A DNA stretch of 64,000 nt from Scilla litardierei (taxonomy: Eukaryota; Streptophyta; Magnoliopsida; Asparagales; Asparagaceae), in NCBI GenBank assembly GCA_030789695.1, contig CM061139.1:6401878-6465877 (forward strand). Direction: 5' to 3'. The notes beneath the pieces are model-generated. The model made no database searches. It was not told the origin of the DNA and worked only from the letters and a program-made list of their open reading frames with translations. Within the stretch, counting starts at the first letter, position 1; each line of letters starts with the position of its first letter. Of the stretch, positions 11,319 to 22,463 are shown one piece after another. The translations under genes were made by a program, and so were the position numbers.

Positions 11319-11840
11319 AGTTGATGAGATCAAAGACTACATCATCATCAGACTTAATCTGACCTGAGCTGATTGACAGAATCAACTACCGCTACATAAA
11401 CTGAGATTTCCTAAACTCTTTATTATTATATTTGTGTAGTAGTAGCGATCTTTGTAGGGAAAACTTTACCATATTTGTTTTTTGGGGTCTTGTTTAGTCC
11501 GAGACTAGACAAAAGGGTCTTGACGAGTTGGGGCTTGTAAAGAGAAAGCATTTACTAGGTTGATAGTGTTTTGCACTCGGGGAGTGTAGTCGAACTAGGT
11601 GAGAGTTGAGTTGGGGCTCATAGTTCATTGTAGTTGTACAAAGAAACATATTAATGCTAGTATCTGCGTTGGGGCTGGAGTAGGTCGTTGGGGCACCGAA
11701 CCAGGGTAAATCTGATGTGCACTCTGTGATTGCTTATTATTTACTCTACATCTGCCATAATTGTCTATGATTACTCGTGGGTTGCACGAGAATTTTTATT
11801 AGCCTGTTCACCCCCTAGGATTAGATCCAGATCTAACAAA

Positions 11841-11852
11841 TGGTATCAGAGT
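11841..11852 (+). other. Cop-2 primer binding site (tRNA-iMet)
   Basis: TGGTATCAGAGT, two bases after the LTR end, is the usual plant copia primer site. Confidence 0.85.
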
Positions 11853-11880
11853 AGGTTAGAGGATCTAGGCTAGATTGACC

Positions 11881-13714
11881 ATGAATTCTATTGATTCTGC
11901 TTTTGCTGAAGGTCAGTCATATCACGACCCCCGAAATTTAATGGTGTAGATTATGCTTATTGGAAATCTGGAATGAAAATCTACTTAGTATCTGTTGACT
12001 ATAAAGTATGGAATATTGTTGAAAAAGATTATAAGCCACCTGTTATTAAAATTGAAAATACTGAATTGCTTAAACCGGAAGATAATGAGATGATGCTGAT
12101 TGGAGACTTTATTCTCTTACTGGTAAAGCTATGAATGCGCTTATATGCTATCTTGAAAAATCTAAATTTAATCATATCTCACATTTTCAAACTGCGTAGG
12201 AAATATGGCATACGCTGGAGGTGACGCACGAGGGAACGTCACATGTGAAGGAGTCTAGACTTGTATTGCTAAGCACAGAGTACGATAGCTTCCGCATGCT
12301 TCCATCAGAATCCATCTCAGAGATGTGTGCGAGGTTCACAGATATCGTCTACAAGTCTAGCTCCCTTGGTAAGCCATACTCTAGTCTTGAACAGGTGAGC
12401 AAAATCTTGAGGGCGCTACCAAGCTCGTTCCGTCCCAAAGTCATTGTCATTCAAGAGGCTAAAGATCTATCACAGATGAGAGTGTAGGACTTGATAGGCA
12501 ACTTGATGTCACACGAGCTTGAGCTGCAGAGTATAGATGCTAGAGAGAAACCAGAGGCAAATGAACCAAAACCACTAGCTCTTCAAGCCAGTGAAGATGA
12601 CGAAGATGATGATGACGAGATAGCGCTGATGGTTAGAAATTTCAGAAAATACGTCAGGACTCCTCAAGGAAGAGAAGAAATGTAAAAAAGGTTTAATCGC
12701 TCTAACAATCTTAATTCTGATAGAAATCTCTCTGAACAGAATACTACTAATAGAGTTGAATGTTTTAAATGCAGGAAGAAGAGACACTTTACAAGAAATT
12801 GCCCAAAAGAAACGAGTAACGTCGTTGAAAAGAAAGGAAAATCTCTATAGATAACCTGGGATATGGATAGCAAAGATGAGATTGAGAAAACTGCGCACAC
12901 CTCCCTCTGCTTAATGGGAAAGCACGACGAGGTAAAATCTTGCACCAAAGCTGAACTTTTAAATATTTGTAAAGGAATGCAAGATGAGATTAATGAGCTA
13001 GAACTTACTTTAGATGACTATAGGAATGGTAGCTTTCAATTGCAACAAGAAAATTTTTACATGTCTGAAGAAATTGATAATCTTAAAGAAAACTTATTGC
13101 ATGTAATTCTACCATTACCATGTTGAAAAAGGAAAAAATCTAGCTCGCATAAGAAAGCTGAATGTCTTATGTGTCCTACTTTGATGAATGATATAAGCAT
13201 AGATAAGCAAACTGTGATTAAGTTAGAAATTGAAATTGAATTGCTTAATGAAAAGATGTGCATGCTAAATAATGAGCTTAAAAGAAAAATGATTGATGAT
13301 GAGGACAATAAGAAAGCTTTTATTAGTAAAAGCATGTTTCTTGTGAATAAGAATGCTTTCTTGAAATCCAAAGTTACTAGTCTAGAATTGTCATTAAAGA
13401 AATTTTCTATTGGAAAACAATCTTTGGATACTATTCTTGAAAATCAATTATATGGCAATAATAGACGTGGACTTGGGTATGGTTTGAAAAATGCAGAAAA
13501 GTCAAAATATAGAAAAGTTCACATTGAAACAACAAAAGTTAGAAATATTCATGCAAAGTGCTTTAAATGTGGTTGCGTTGGTCATACCTCTTATTATTGC
13601 AAATATAGGAACAAGAAAATTAAATTGAAGCAAATATGGATTCCTAAAAATTTGATGCCTAACGTGAGTGGACCTTGTTGGATTCCAAGGTCACACATAA
13701 CATCTTTCGTGTAG
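11881..13714 (+). pseudogene. Cop-2 gag pseudogene
   Basis: It begins with ATG at 11881. The first part, in shifted frames, encodes the UBN2/DUF4219-type gag opening (FNGVDYAYWKSGMKIYLVSV). From about 12122 a single frame runs to 13714 with in-frame stops only: one before EIWHTLE, then 12485, 12683, 12848 and 13124. It contains HEGTSHVKESR, FRMLPSESISEMCARF, a first zinc knuckle (CFKCRKKRHFTRNC), a long coiled coil and a second zinc knuckle (CFKCGCVGHTSYYC). It ends in IPRSHITSFV. The two zinc knuckles and closing motif match Cop-1. No protease follows. Confidence 0.8.
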
Positions 13715-14965
13715 GTAGATGGAAGTGGCAAGGAACTATGAATTGGACGTCGCATTTTTTAGGTCCTTAGCCAAACGACAACGCAACAGTATGGCTTCTA
13801 CTTTGCACTTAATGCATACATCCATAGCATTTTTGTGTGTGCTTGATTTGTTTTTTATTTGTGTGCTAGTTTGTTTGCTTGCTAGCTTAGCTCTTTATAA
13901 ACAAAAAAAATGAAAAACACAAAACGCAAAAAATATTGGAGCTTAATGTACATCTTTCTTTTGAATCATTTAAGTGATATTAATGAATGATACTCATATC
14001 CATGTAGAAATTGATGTATTATTGTTATGGCTACATGCGCATGTTTGATTTTCTAAATAGCCATGACATGTTCAATGATTAGAATAATTTGATTTCTACA
14101 CCTACACTTTCACTTCCACGAATATTAAATAGTGTTGTACATTTGGAGACATCTTTTATGAAATATTGGAAAGTGAATGTAGGATGAAAAATAACTGAAA
14201 AACTAAGGGATATGATGTGTCTTGCAGTGGATAAAAATTGAGCACAAAAGAATTGAATATGAAAAAATTGAAAAAAAAAATGAAAATAGCTCCGTATGAA
14301 AAATGGATACAATCCTTCGCAACGACACTACCCACGATTATCCAACATATGCTTTATGGGTAATCTTTAGCGTTGGTGTTATACTCGTCAAGCAATACAA
14401 TCCCACATCTAAGAGTCCTTATAGGCTATGTTTTTGGGTGTGGTATGTTGAACTCATTTTTAATGAGATGTGAAAAATCAATCCTAGATGATTTCATGTT
14501 TAATGGAAAACGTTGATTGGTTTTAGTTGAATTTCTTAAAAGTTCTCCTTATGTGCTTCAATATTTAATAATCACACTTACACGAAGGTGTTGATGTCTA
14601 TGTTATAATTTTCATTGAATTTGAAATGCTTATTCTACGGATGACTACATGCAAGTGTTTGTTGTAATCTATAATACTCTTTAGTTTGCATGTGGTATAA
14701 AATTTGACTTCGTTAAACACTTTTGATAATAACAAAAGGGGAGAAATATGTGAAGATTTGTGTGTGCATTAATGCTTACATGTTGAATATATGAATATTG
14801 GTTTAAGGGGGAGCATTATTGAACAATGAATGAATGCATGTGCTTAATGAATATGTTGAATGCATGTGCTTAATGAATATGTGAATATTTCTTCAAGGGG
14901 GAGCATGAATGAAGGGGGAGCATACTTGTATGTTTGCACATCATTGTCGCATGCTTGTATGTTAC
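13715..14965 (+). other. Cop-2 3' noncoding region
   Basis: No gene. A-rich tracts, a short duplicated phrase (ATGTGCTTAATGAATATGT, twice near 14836-14882) and at least three GGGGGAG tracts (about 14808, 14897 and 14914) are present. They resemble the polypurine-rich 3' regions of Cop-1 and Cop-5. Confidence 0.6.
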
Positions 14966-16742
14966 TGATGTGTCCATATTTTCCATCTTTTCATAGCATC
15001 ATTTCATTGCATTTCATGGCATATCCGAATCCAAATCCCGTATTTTCATACGATAATGTGCTTCTAACGCTATAATCGAGTTTCGTAGAGCATTGTGGAT
15101 TTTCAGAGATTTGGGAGCGATTTGGAGCCATTTTGGGATATGGACACATCCAGCACGTCCGTGGCATCGTTGGTGAGGCTCTACAGGAGTTCACCGAGGT
15201 TTGGAAGCATATGGGAGGAGAGGAGGAGAAGCGAGCGAGAGAAAGGAGCCAAAGCCCAAACCCATGCAGCTTTCCCAGGTGACTCGACCCGAGGAGCAAC
15301 AGCTGCTCGGTCGAGCTGACACGCGAATCCAGCAGGAAAACATGCATGTTCTACTCGACCGAGCAGAGTGACAACTTGACCCGAGTCGATCAAGTTTCGA
15401 GCATCTCCCCACCAGCATCCTACTCGACCGAGCAAGACCTACTCGACCCGAGCAGGCAAAGTGACGTTTTGGAGAAGAATATTTGATACTCTGATGACTC
15501 AACCGAGCAGGGCATACTCGACCAGAGTAGGCAGAGCGACATTTTGGAGAGGAGTTTCGACCTACTGACGACTCGACCGAGTATGCGGGCTACTCGACCG
15601 AGTAGCCCGAATCTGTTTCAAGTAAGCAGCAGCTAAGGTGCCTGCTCGACCAAGCAGGCACCAACTCGACCGAGCAGCCGACTCAGTCGGCGACATGTGG
15701 ACCCCAAACTTCCAGAATTTCAGATTTTCTTGTGGGGTCCACCCTCTATGTATTTAAGACAATTTTCCTGACGTTTTAGGGAGCTTTTGAATTGTTTATA
15801 GTAAGAGGAGAGATTTAATTAGTATTTTTAGATCTAGGGTTTCCATTGTGCTGTCATTACTAAACATTGGATTTTTATTGTCTCTTGCGCTTTGGAATCT
15901 ATTGGATCTCGCTCATTTTCTATTGGCTATTGTTCTCTCTTGATTTTGGTACATAAAATTCTCATCTTTTACTTGTTTTAATTGCTATGATGTTTTCCAT
16001 GGTAAAAATTGCATCTTTATTTGTTCTATTTGCCATGTGTGAGTAGTTCTATCTAGGACTAATGGGTTACCCCGAGGATCTTAGGAAAAAGATGTAGATC
16101 TAGAATTTTTAGGTTTTGTTGGGAATAAAAGGGGAGTACTTTGGTTGATCCAGCCAAATCCCTAGGAGAACTTGTACTGAGATCATACCCACGGTCGGTG
16201 GAATTGATTAGCTTAAGGAGTATCCTTAGGATATAATTAGGGAGTTAGTGGATCCAACCAAGGCTCGTGACCATGCCCCGCTCATGCCTTGAGGGGATCT
16301 ACCGACAAACTATATTACTACATTGACGATTAGCCATTGCGTCAATGAGAGGCACCGAAGTACCTCGAAACTCTAATCCACGAGAGTGGTACGAGCTGAC
16401 AGACCAATCCCATAAACCCAATGCAACGTAAAAACCCCTAGCCTAATGTCGACTTCCAATGACCCTAGCAATGATCCCTAAAGCCCTAGTCTCTTCTTAT
16501 ATTGAATCAACACTATCACAACCAACCTTTCTAAACCGACTCCTATCTCATTCTGAGATCTAGAAATAACCTGAGACCTCAATACACTGTCACTGTCCCT
16601 GTGGGATTCGACGATCTTTTATACTATAATTTGACACCGTCTGCTTGCGGATAGAACCCAGAATCGACACCTAGAAACCATATCGCACCTGGCGACCGTG
16701 ACACCGCCAGGTGGATTTTAGGTGTAAGTTCTGGGGGCGTCA
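14966..16742 (+). repeat. Ath-2 5' LTR
   Basis: It starts TGATGTGTCCATATTTTCC, matching 25132, and ends GGGGGCGTCA before the primer site. It carries the CTCGACCGAG array, then a weak TATA (CTATGTATTTAAG near 15747), then a leader. Confidence 0.85.
15283..15690. repeat. Ath-2 LTR CTCGACCGAG paired-palindrome array
   Basis: About twelve copies of CTCGRYCGAG or one-base variants occur in pairs. The start-to-start distances are 15283/15306 (23), 15354/15375 (21), 15423/15442 (19), 15498/15517 (19), 15572/15593 (21) and 15645/15665 (20). The flanks (TA...TA or CAG) are often inverted, so pairs form hairpins. The array ends about 60 bp before the TATA-like box. Confidence 0.9.
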
Positions 16743-16748
16743 AGTTTT

Positions 16749-16767
16749 TGGCGCCATTACCGGGGAC
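16749..16767 (+). other. Ath-2 primer binding site (tRNA-Asp type)
   Basis: TGGCGCCATTACCGGGGAC resembles the Athila-group site TGGCGCCGTTGCCGGGGA, with two differences. It starts six bases after the LTR end. Confidence 0.8.
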
Positions 16768-16904
16768 AGTTACGGTGTTACTCATTTTATTTTTATTTTG
16801 AAGAAACTGCTAGCAACTCTTATCATTTTCTATCTTTCCATCCTTTTTATTCTCTTTTATTGTTACCTTGCTACTTACGGGGCTGTCTGAGTTGTTTTGT
16901 GCAT

Positions 16905-17787
16905 GATCACTCGCCTCGGAGCAATTAATAAAGAACTATTATTTGATCACAAAATCGAGAAGACAGCAAGGACTCTCAGAGCTTTAACTAAGGGTCAGAC
17001 ACACTCTGATCCGATGGCAGAAAATACCGCCACTCTGCCTCGCACCGGGTCCATCTAGGACCACATGAAATCGAGCAACGGGAACAATTCTTCCATTCTG
17101 AGGCCGCAACTGGCGACAAGTAGCTTTGAGATAAGGACCATGCTCATAATCTGATGCAGCAGGATCCCTTCTATGGAAATCTGTACGAGAATTCAAACCA
17201 TCACATGGACACTTTTCTGGCAAAGTGTGATACGATTAAGACCAATGGTGTGAGCAAAGATACAATGAAGCTAAGGCTCTTTCCCTTCACTTTGAGGGAT
17301 AAGGCTTCATATTAGTTGTGGGCCCACCCATCTAACAACTTCACTTCGTGGGAACAACTGGCGCTTGCTTTCGCGGACAAATTTTACCCACCGTAAAAAA
17401 CGGTGAGGATCAGAGGAGCTATCTCCAACTTTAAGCAACTGCCGCAAGAGTCGCTCTATGAAGCCTGAGAAAGGTTCAAGGACCTTCAGCATCAGTGTCC
17501 ACGCCATGGGATCCCATCATGGGATCTAGTCCAAAGCTTCTACAGCAGGCTGCAGCCTAGTATGAAGATGATAATTGATGTCGCCGCACAAGGCGCCCTT
17601 CTAGACAAATCAGCAGATGAAGCAATTGACATGCTTGAACATATGGCGGCGAACAACCAACAATGGAGCGAGGAGCACACCATCATCACCAGGACTCCGG
17701 AGGTAAAAGCTGTTAGCAACCTCGATTCTCATATTGAAACTTTGTGCAAACATGTGGCAAGGATCGAACAACGGTTGAATGCCATTC
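16905..17787 (+). pseudogene. Ath-2 gag, N-terminal part
   Basis: The frames encode DPMAENTATLPRTGS near 17010, then HHMDTFLAKCDTIKTNGVSK, LRLFPFTLRDKAS, FADKFYPP, ESLYEA-ERFKDLQ and HGIPSWDLVQSFYSRL. These are the Athila-group gag core, but several stops break it (for example within KASY-LWAHP and FYPP-KTVR). The last open part (17562-17787) ends in a coiled coil with AVSNLDSHIETLCKHVARIEQ. The Ath-1-type solo LTR interrupts the frame after 17787, and the gene resumes at 19461. Confidence 0.8.
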
Positions 17788-19460
17788 TGACGTGCGTTTA
17801 TATTTCATATATTCACGCATGTCTTCTTTTGTGTTTTTGCGTTATTTTCTGCCGTCTCGTATCCATTTTCTCGTATGTTCTAGTTTTCTTTCACTTCTCC
17901 ATGTTTTTACGTGTTTGCAGGAGTTTTCCAGCATAGGGGACACATAACGAAGATATCATAAGTCCCCGGAGCAACGGGAGGAGTCACGCGTGATCCAGGG
18001 GGTCAAACGACCAAGATTTCTATCTTTCAGCCCCCACCCGATCGGTTGGATACAGCCAACCGATCGGGTGATGCACACGTGCATGACCCGGACAGTCGCT
18101 GAAGCAAGAGAGCATCAACCGACCGGGTCGACGACCGGTTCAGCCCAACAGACTTCTCAGAAAATTGAAGCTGAATTCCAACCGATCGGGTGACCTTCAC
18201 CCGATCGGTTCATCTGTAGCCGATTCCCCCAAGAGACGACCCGGAGAGCTCACCCAACGTCCAGCTGACCGTGCCAAAACATCGCAAGTCTCTGTCTTTT
18301 GGGCGACGTTTTTCTATCGATCGGTTGATTTATCAACCGATCGGTTCACCCGGTGACCGCATGATCCAAACGACTAGGTGATTCCGCCAACCGACCGTGT
18401 CGAGTGACCGGGTGAAGTTTCTGAAGAGCGCTGCCGAAGAACGAAGCAGGTCACCCGATCGGTTGATACTTCAACCTATCGGGTGACGTCGTTTTCTATA
18501 TAAATAGGCCCTAGGTTTTCAGAAACGAGGCTGATTATTTTTCTGTCTTTTTTCTCTATTGTGATGGCTGGAATTTTTTGGTTATTTGTAAGTGTTCAGA
18601 TCTTTGTCAAACTTTGATATTATCTTAATTGCATTACTACTACCGTATTTCAATTGCCTGATTATGTTTTTAATGGTCGATTTTCATTTAGATCGCTTTT
18701 TAGCTATAATGTGTGAGTAGTTCCCTGATCTGGGATTTTGGTGGAAACCACTTCGTGGGTTCTCCCTAATGCGTTCATAGGACTAGGATATCGATAGGGA
18801 ATAGGAATCTATTGGTTACGCGGGGTGTTTTATTGTCATCGGCGGGAAAAAGACCGCCTTTGACTGTTGGGCCAAGGGGGAATAAACTTGGCGGTTGACT
18901 CCCTAGCCATAGCTCACGCCCTTAGCGTAGACATCGAATCCTAGCACGCGGGATCGGCAGGATGAGATGTTGGGAGTTATCGTTACGAGCTTAGTGCTCC
19001 CAGAGTCGGTCAGTGTTAATGGACATGGGAATGCCCACTGACCGAACCCGGGTAGTTCGGCGTATCATCCTGGGCACCGACCGGAATATCGGGCCCATGG
19101 GACGATGATATCACTCTTAGAGGCAACGTCTCACCACTAAACCCTAATTCCGATCGTTATCCTATCCGCCGGTCATAATAGCGAGAACACATGATAGGGT
19201 GGAGACCGAAGTCCCAGGTTTCCCTTTATATTGTTTAGCCCTACATTTACATTCCGTGACAACCCATCCATCGATTCGGGCTAGCTCACCCATAGGGTGA
19301 ATTCGGTCCCTTCTGACACAAGCACAACCACGCCTCCCTGTGTTCGACCCCCAAGCCACACTACAACACCGTGCGCTTGCGGTTATAAATATTTTTAATC
19401 TCGTGCCCCCATCATATTTCACACATTGCACCACAATCGTGTAAAAACCGGAGGACGTCA
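17788..19460 (+). mobile_element. solo LTR of the Ath-1 family, inserted in Ath-2 gag
   Basis: It runs from TGACGTGCG to GGACGTCA and is flanked by the 5-bp duplication CATTC (17783-17787 and 19461-19465). It aligns with the Ath-1 LTR throughout. With no internal region and an intact duplication, it is best explained by recombination between the two LTRs of a former full element. Confidence 0.92.
18038..18506. repeat. CCGATCGG paired-palindrome array and TATA box in the solo LTR
   Basis: Pairs start at 18038/18060 (22 bp), 18182/18201 (19), 18317/18337 (20) and 18455/18475 (20). The first two spacings equal those of the matching pairs in the Ath-1 LTR, so the spacing is inherited. The TATA box CTATATAAATAGG follows at about 18496. 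Confidence 0.88.
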
Positions 19461-20890
19461 CATTCCAACAACTACAAGCGCTCCAGCGTATCATCCTCAG
19501 GAAAAATACGGGGAGCAAAGCTACACCCCCAACGAAGGACCTTACGATGGAGCCGAATCATAATCCGAGCAAGTACAATATGTACAAGGAGATGAGCGCA
19601 ATCAGTGGAAACATCCGGCTGCAAGGAATTACCCTGGATTGTCCTATGGAAATCCAAGTGGAGGGCTGCAACCTCCACAGTTTCAGAGGCCACCACTCCC
19701 TCCTCCTCAACAACAAGGACCGCCACCACATTAGTAGTAGAACAGATTTAGGCCATCTGGGCCATATCGACCACCGGGCTACCAATTCAATCGCCCACCT
19801 CAGCAAAACTATGCACTAGCACAACCACATTCTAGCTTGGAATCTACCTTAGAATCGTTTATGAGAGGACAAGTAAAGTTCAATCAAGACACATATGCTC
19901 AATTCAAGAACATCAACACATCACTTGACGAGCTAAGAGGTCAGATGTTCCAATTACTGAAGCATTAAGGAAGGCTACCTTCACAACCGGAGCCAAACCC
20001 AAGAGCTCAAGCAAACGCAGTGGTCGTCGTCACCACGCGAGGAGGCAGAACAACCAACACTGTAATGGTGCCGGTTATAAGCAAGGAACAGTCTACAACT
20101 GAAGTGTCCCTATTGGCAACGATGAGGAAGAGGCTACGGATGAACATATCATGAATGGAGAAAGGGAGGCTTTGCCTTCCACCTTACCCACCATCACACC
20201 GGCACCGAAGGATGATGCAACCACTTCCAATAAGCCAACTCCTAAGGACGCCACCAAGGATAAGGGAAGCCGATCCCCTCTACCCTACGCACAGAGATTA
20301 GCCTTGGCAAAGATGGAGAAAAAGTACCCAAAGTTTACGGAGCTCCTAAAGGGTATTCAACTCAACATCCCTTTTATGGATGCTATTACGGAAATTCCCA
20401 TCTACGCAAAGTTTTTGAAAGACCTCATCACCGGAAAGCGAAAACATGAAGAAGTGCAGCTTTTGGAGGGTTCAACTTCCATCAAAAAGAACCACCTCCC
20501 AAAGAAATTACCGGATCCGGGAAGCTTCACAGTGACATGCTCTATTGGAGGTACGCCTATTAACCGTGTATTGATCGATTTGGGAGCGAGCATCAGTTGG
20601 ATGCCGCTCTCCATATTCAAAAGGCTACAAACCAAAAGCGAGTTGGAACCCACCGATATGTCTATACAACTGGCGGACCACTCAATTACATATCCGGTAG
20701 GTATTGCTAGAGATATCATTCTGCAAATACCGCCCTAATTATGTGTGCCGATGGATTTCATTATAATGGATATGCCGGAAAGGGGGAGTTCCCAACTTAT
20801 ACTTGGCCTCCGTTCATAGCGAAGGCCGGTGTCTTGATAGATGTTTGCGAAGGTACTCTCTTCATGAATGTGGATAATATTGAAGCTTAA
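19461..20890 (+). pseudogene. Ath-2 gag C-terminus and retropepsin
   Basis: After the solo LTR, gag continues as APAYHPQEKYGEQ and a Pro/Gln-rich end, with stops. An open frame from ATG 20151 to 20738 encodes YAQRLALAKMEKKYPKF, IPFMDAITEIPIYAKFLK and the retropepsin core VLIDLGASISWMPLS (DLGAS). It stops at TAA 20736-20738 before the second half of the protease; VPMDFIIMDMPE and LGLR-like blocks follow in a broken frame to about 20890. The arrangement matches the Ath-1 protein region by region. Again no reverse transcriptase follows. Confidence 0.82.
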
Positions 20891-20935
20891 TTCCGGCTAC
20901 AAAAATCCATAAAGGAGCATGTACAAGAAGAAGGA

Positions 20936-21124
20936 GTGAGCTATCTTGAGCTCTTAGAAGATGATGCTATAGGGGAATATACTACTGACAGGGTCATGAA
21001 GGACCCGATGAAGACAAGCGTTGATGACGATGGCGACTCCATCTACAATAAGGCGGTTGCCGCCTATCTTCGTGTGCTTGATGAGAAGCCCTCGGACGAC
21101 TCATTGCACCAACAAGAGCAATAA
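20936..21124 (+). pseudogene. Ath-2 acidic tail downstream of protease
   Basis: A short open stretch of about 60 residues, rich in Asp and Glu (SYLELLEDDAIGEY, TSVDDDGDSI), lies where Ath-1 has its Glu-rich tail. It is probably the C-terminus of the gag-pro protein and not a separate gene. It is followed at about 21270-21297 by GAGCGCTTATCAGGAGGCAA, the counterpart of the post-gag block at 1661 in Ath-1. Confidence 0.5.
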
Positions 21125-21484
21125 GACATTCTCTACCTGCAAGAAGGGGACCACGGAGAGGAAGCACGCCAAATACCGCCGCACGGTATCATTAGCAAGC
21201 ATGATGGTGCATCTCCTACTTGTCAAATATCATTCATTGAAGAACTTAAAGGAGTCGAGCTCATGACTCAAAACGAGCGCTTATCAGGAGGCAACCCGAC
21301 TTCCTATCTTTTAGATTTTCTTTTTTTTCACCGTTTTCTTCCTTTATCAAATACAAAAATTATAAAAAGCTGACAAGTTCTTCCTTCCTACGGGTTGAAC
21401 GTTGAGGGGAGTGCGCAAAACGATGTATTGAAGGCAAGGGAACCGAGAGAAGAGCAGCCAGTAGAAGAACATGCTTGGGGGAAA

Positions 21485-21830
21485 AAGAGCCACAGGTGAC
21501 TCGACTGAGTAGACACCTACTCGGTCGAGTTAGCGAAAAATGCCGTAAAATAGAGGAAAACAGCGTTCTGTCTACGCGACCCGAGTATCACCTACTCAAC
21601 CGAGCATCACCTACTCGACCGAGCATCAACCTACTCGTTCGAGTGGCAGGAAAGCGCAGTGAAATGGAGAAAATGTTGTTCTGTCTACACGGCCCGAGTA
21701 GCCCATACTCGGTCGAGCAGCTAAGGGAGTTTTCTGAACCAATAATAACATTTATTTTTAAATATTTGACTCGACTGAGCAACCATTCGGCTCGGCCCGA
21801 GTTGCGGGTAACTTAATTCATGTGGGGCCC
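21485..21830. repeat. Ath-2 internal CTCGACCGAG array
   Basis: Copies of CTCGRYCGAG and near variants occur as pairs such as those near 21499/21519, 21611/21634 and 21775/21795. They lie in a gene-free stretch after gag-pro. The motif is that of the element's own LTR. Confidence 0.85.
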
Positions 21831-21848
21831 ACATTGAGACCAAGTCGA

Positions 21849-21858
21849 GTTATATAAA
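21849..21858 (+). promoter_or_regulatory. putative internal TATA box upstream of the Ath-2 3' ORF
   Basis: TTATATAAAAC lies just after the internal array, about 600 bp before the 3' ORF. The order matches Ath-1 (2173-2183). Promoter activity is inferred. Confidence 0.5.
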
Positions 21859-22249
21859 ACTCAACTCAATCTTATCACTTACCCTAATCTTTTTTAATCC
21901 CCCAAAATTCACCCCGAGTACCCCTAACCCCCTACTCGTTCGAGACCACTGGCCACCGCCTCCACCATCTCCGCCACTGTCTCTGCCACCCGGCCCTCGC
22001 CATCCTTCGGTCCGCCTCACTGCCCTCCATTTCTCCATCTCTCTCTCTCTCTATCCCTCTCCACTTCTCTCCCCTCCAATTTCTATCCTCCCCAGCTCCG
22101 GCGACCGCCGGGGCTGCACCGCCGGTACCACCCAGCGCTGTCGGTGTGGCCCATTACCCCGCCCCCTTTTACACATCCTCACCCCCACTCTCTCACTCTC
22201 CGATTCAACGGCCACCACCCCCGCCGCCACTCCAGCTGCCCTAGGGTAG

Positions 22250-22430
22250 CTCGGCTTACTCGGTCGAGCACAATTAGTGCTCGGTTGAGTATCCCGCCCC
22301 CGCTGCGCACCCCGTTCACCCTACTCGACCGAGCATAGCTTGTGCTCGGTCGATTTCCTCACCTACCACTGCACCCCCATCTCGACCTACTCGACCGAGC
22401 ACTCTTAGTGCTTGGCCGAGTATCCCCACC
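22250..22430. repeat. three hairpin-forming CTCGGTCGAG pairs in the Ath-2 3' ORF leader
   Basis: Three inverted pairs with 5-base loops occur near 22257-22291 (loop AATTA), 22321-22354 (loop about TAGCT) and 22387-22425 (loop TCTTA). The arms read TACTCGGTCGAGCAC or variants. The last two fall in a frame that stays open into the 3' ORF. Confidence 0.8.
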
Positions 22431-22463
22431 CTCTGCCCCGAGGCCCCTGCTGCTGTCTCCTCA

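Larger units (their letters stand above)
10200..11838 (+). repeat. Cop-2 5' LTR
   Basis: The right end, ATCTAACA, is fixed by the primer site that follows. The left end is taken at TGTAGTTGGAT, where Cop-1 similarity has ended; 14 bases of unassigned sequence lie between. The TATA box is at 10728-10739 (CCTATATAAACC). No second copy is available for comparison. Confidence 0.65.
10200..14965 (+). mobile_element. Cop-2, gag-only copia element lacking its 3' LTR
   Basis: The order is 5' LTR, a tRNA-iMet-type primer site, a gag pseudogene, then noncoding DNA rich in GGGGGAG tracts. The Ath-2 5' LTR starts at 14966 before any Cop-2 3' LTR appears, so Ath-2 probably inserted here. No protease, integrase or reverse transcriptase is present. 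Confidence 0.75.

Noticed and set aside
10810..11319. 169-aa and 124-aa ORFs in the Cop-2 LTR
   Set aside because: They arise in the C-rich leader repeat cluster and two frames are open at once.
16749..16767. Possible tRNA gene at the TGGCGCC segment
   Set aside because: Only the 3' end of tRNA-Asp is matched, as a complement. There is no cloverleaf, so it is a primer site.
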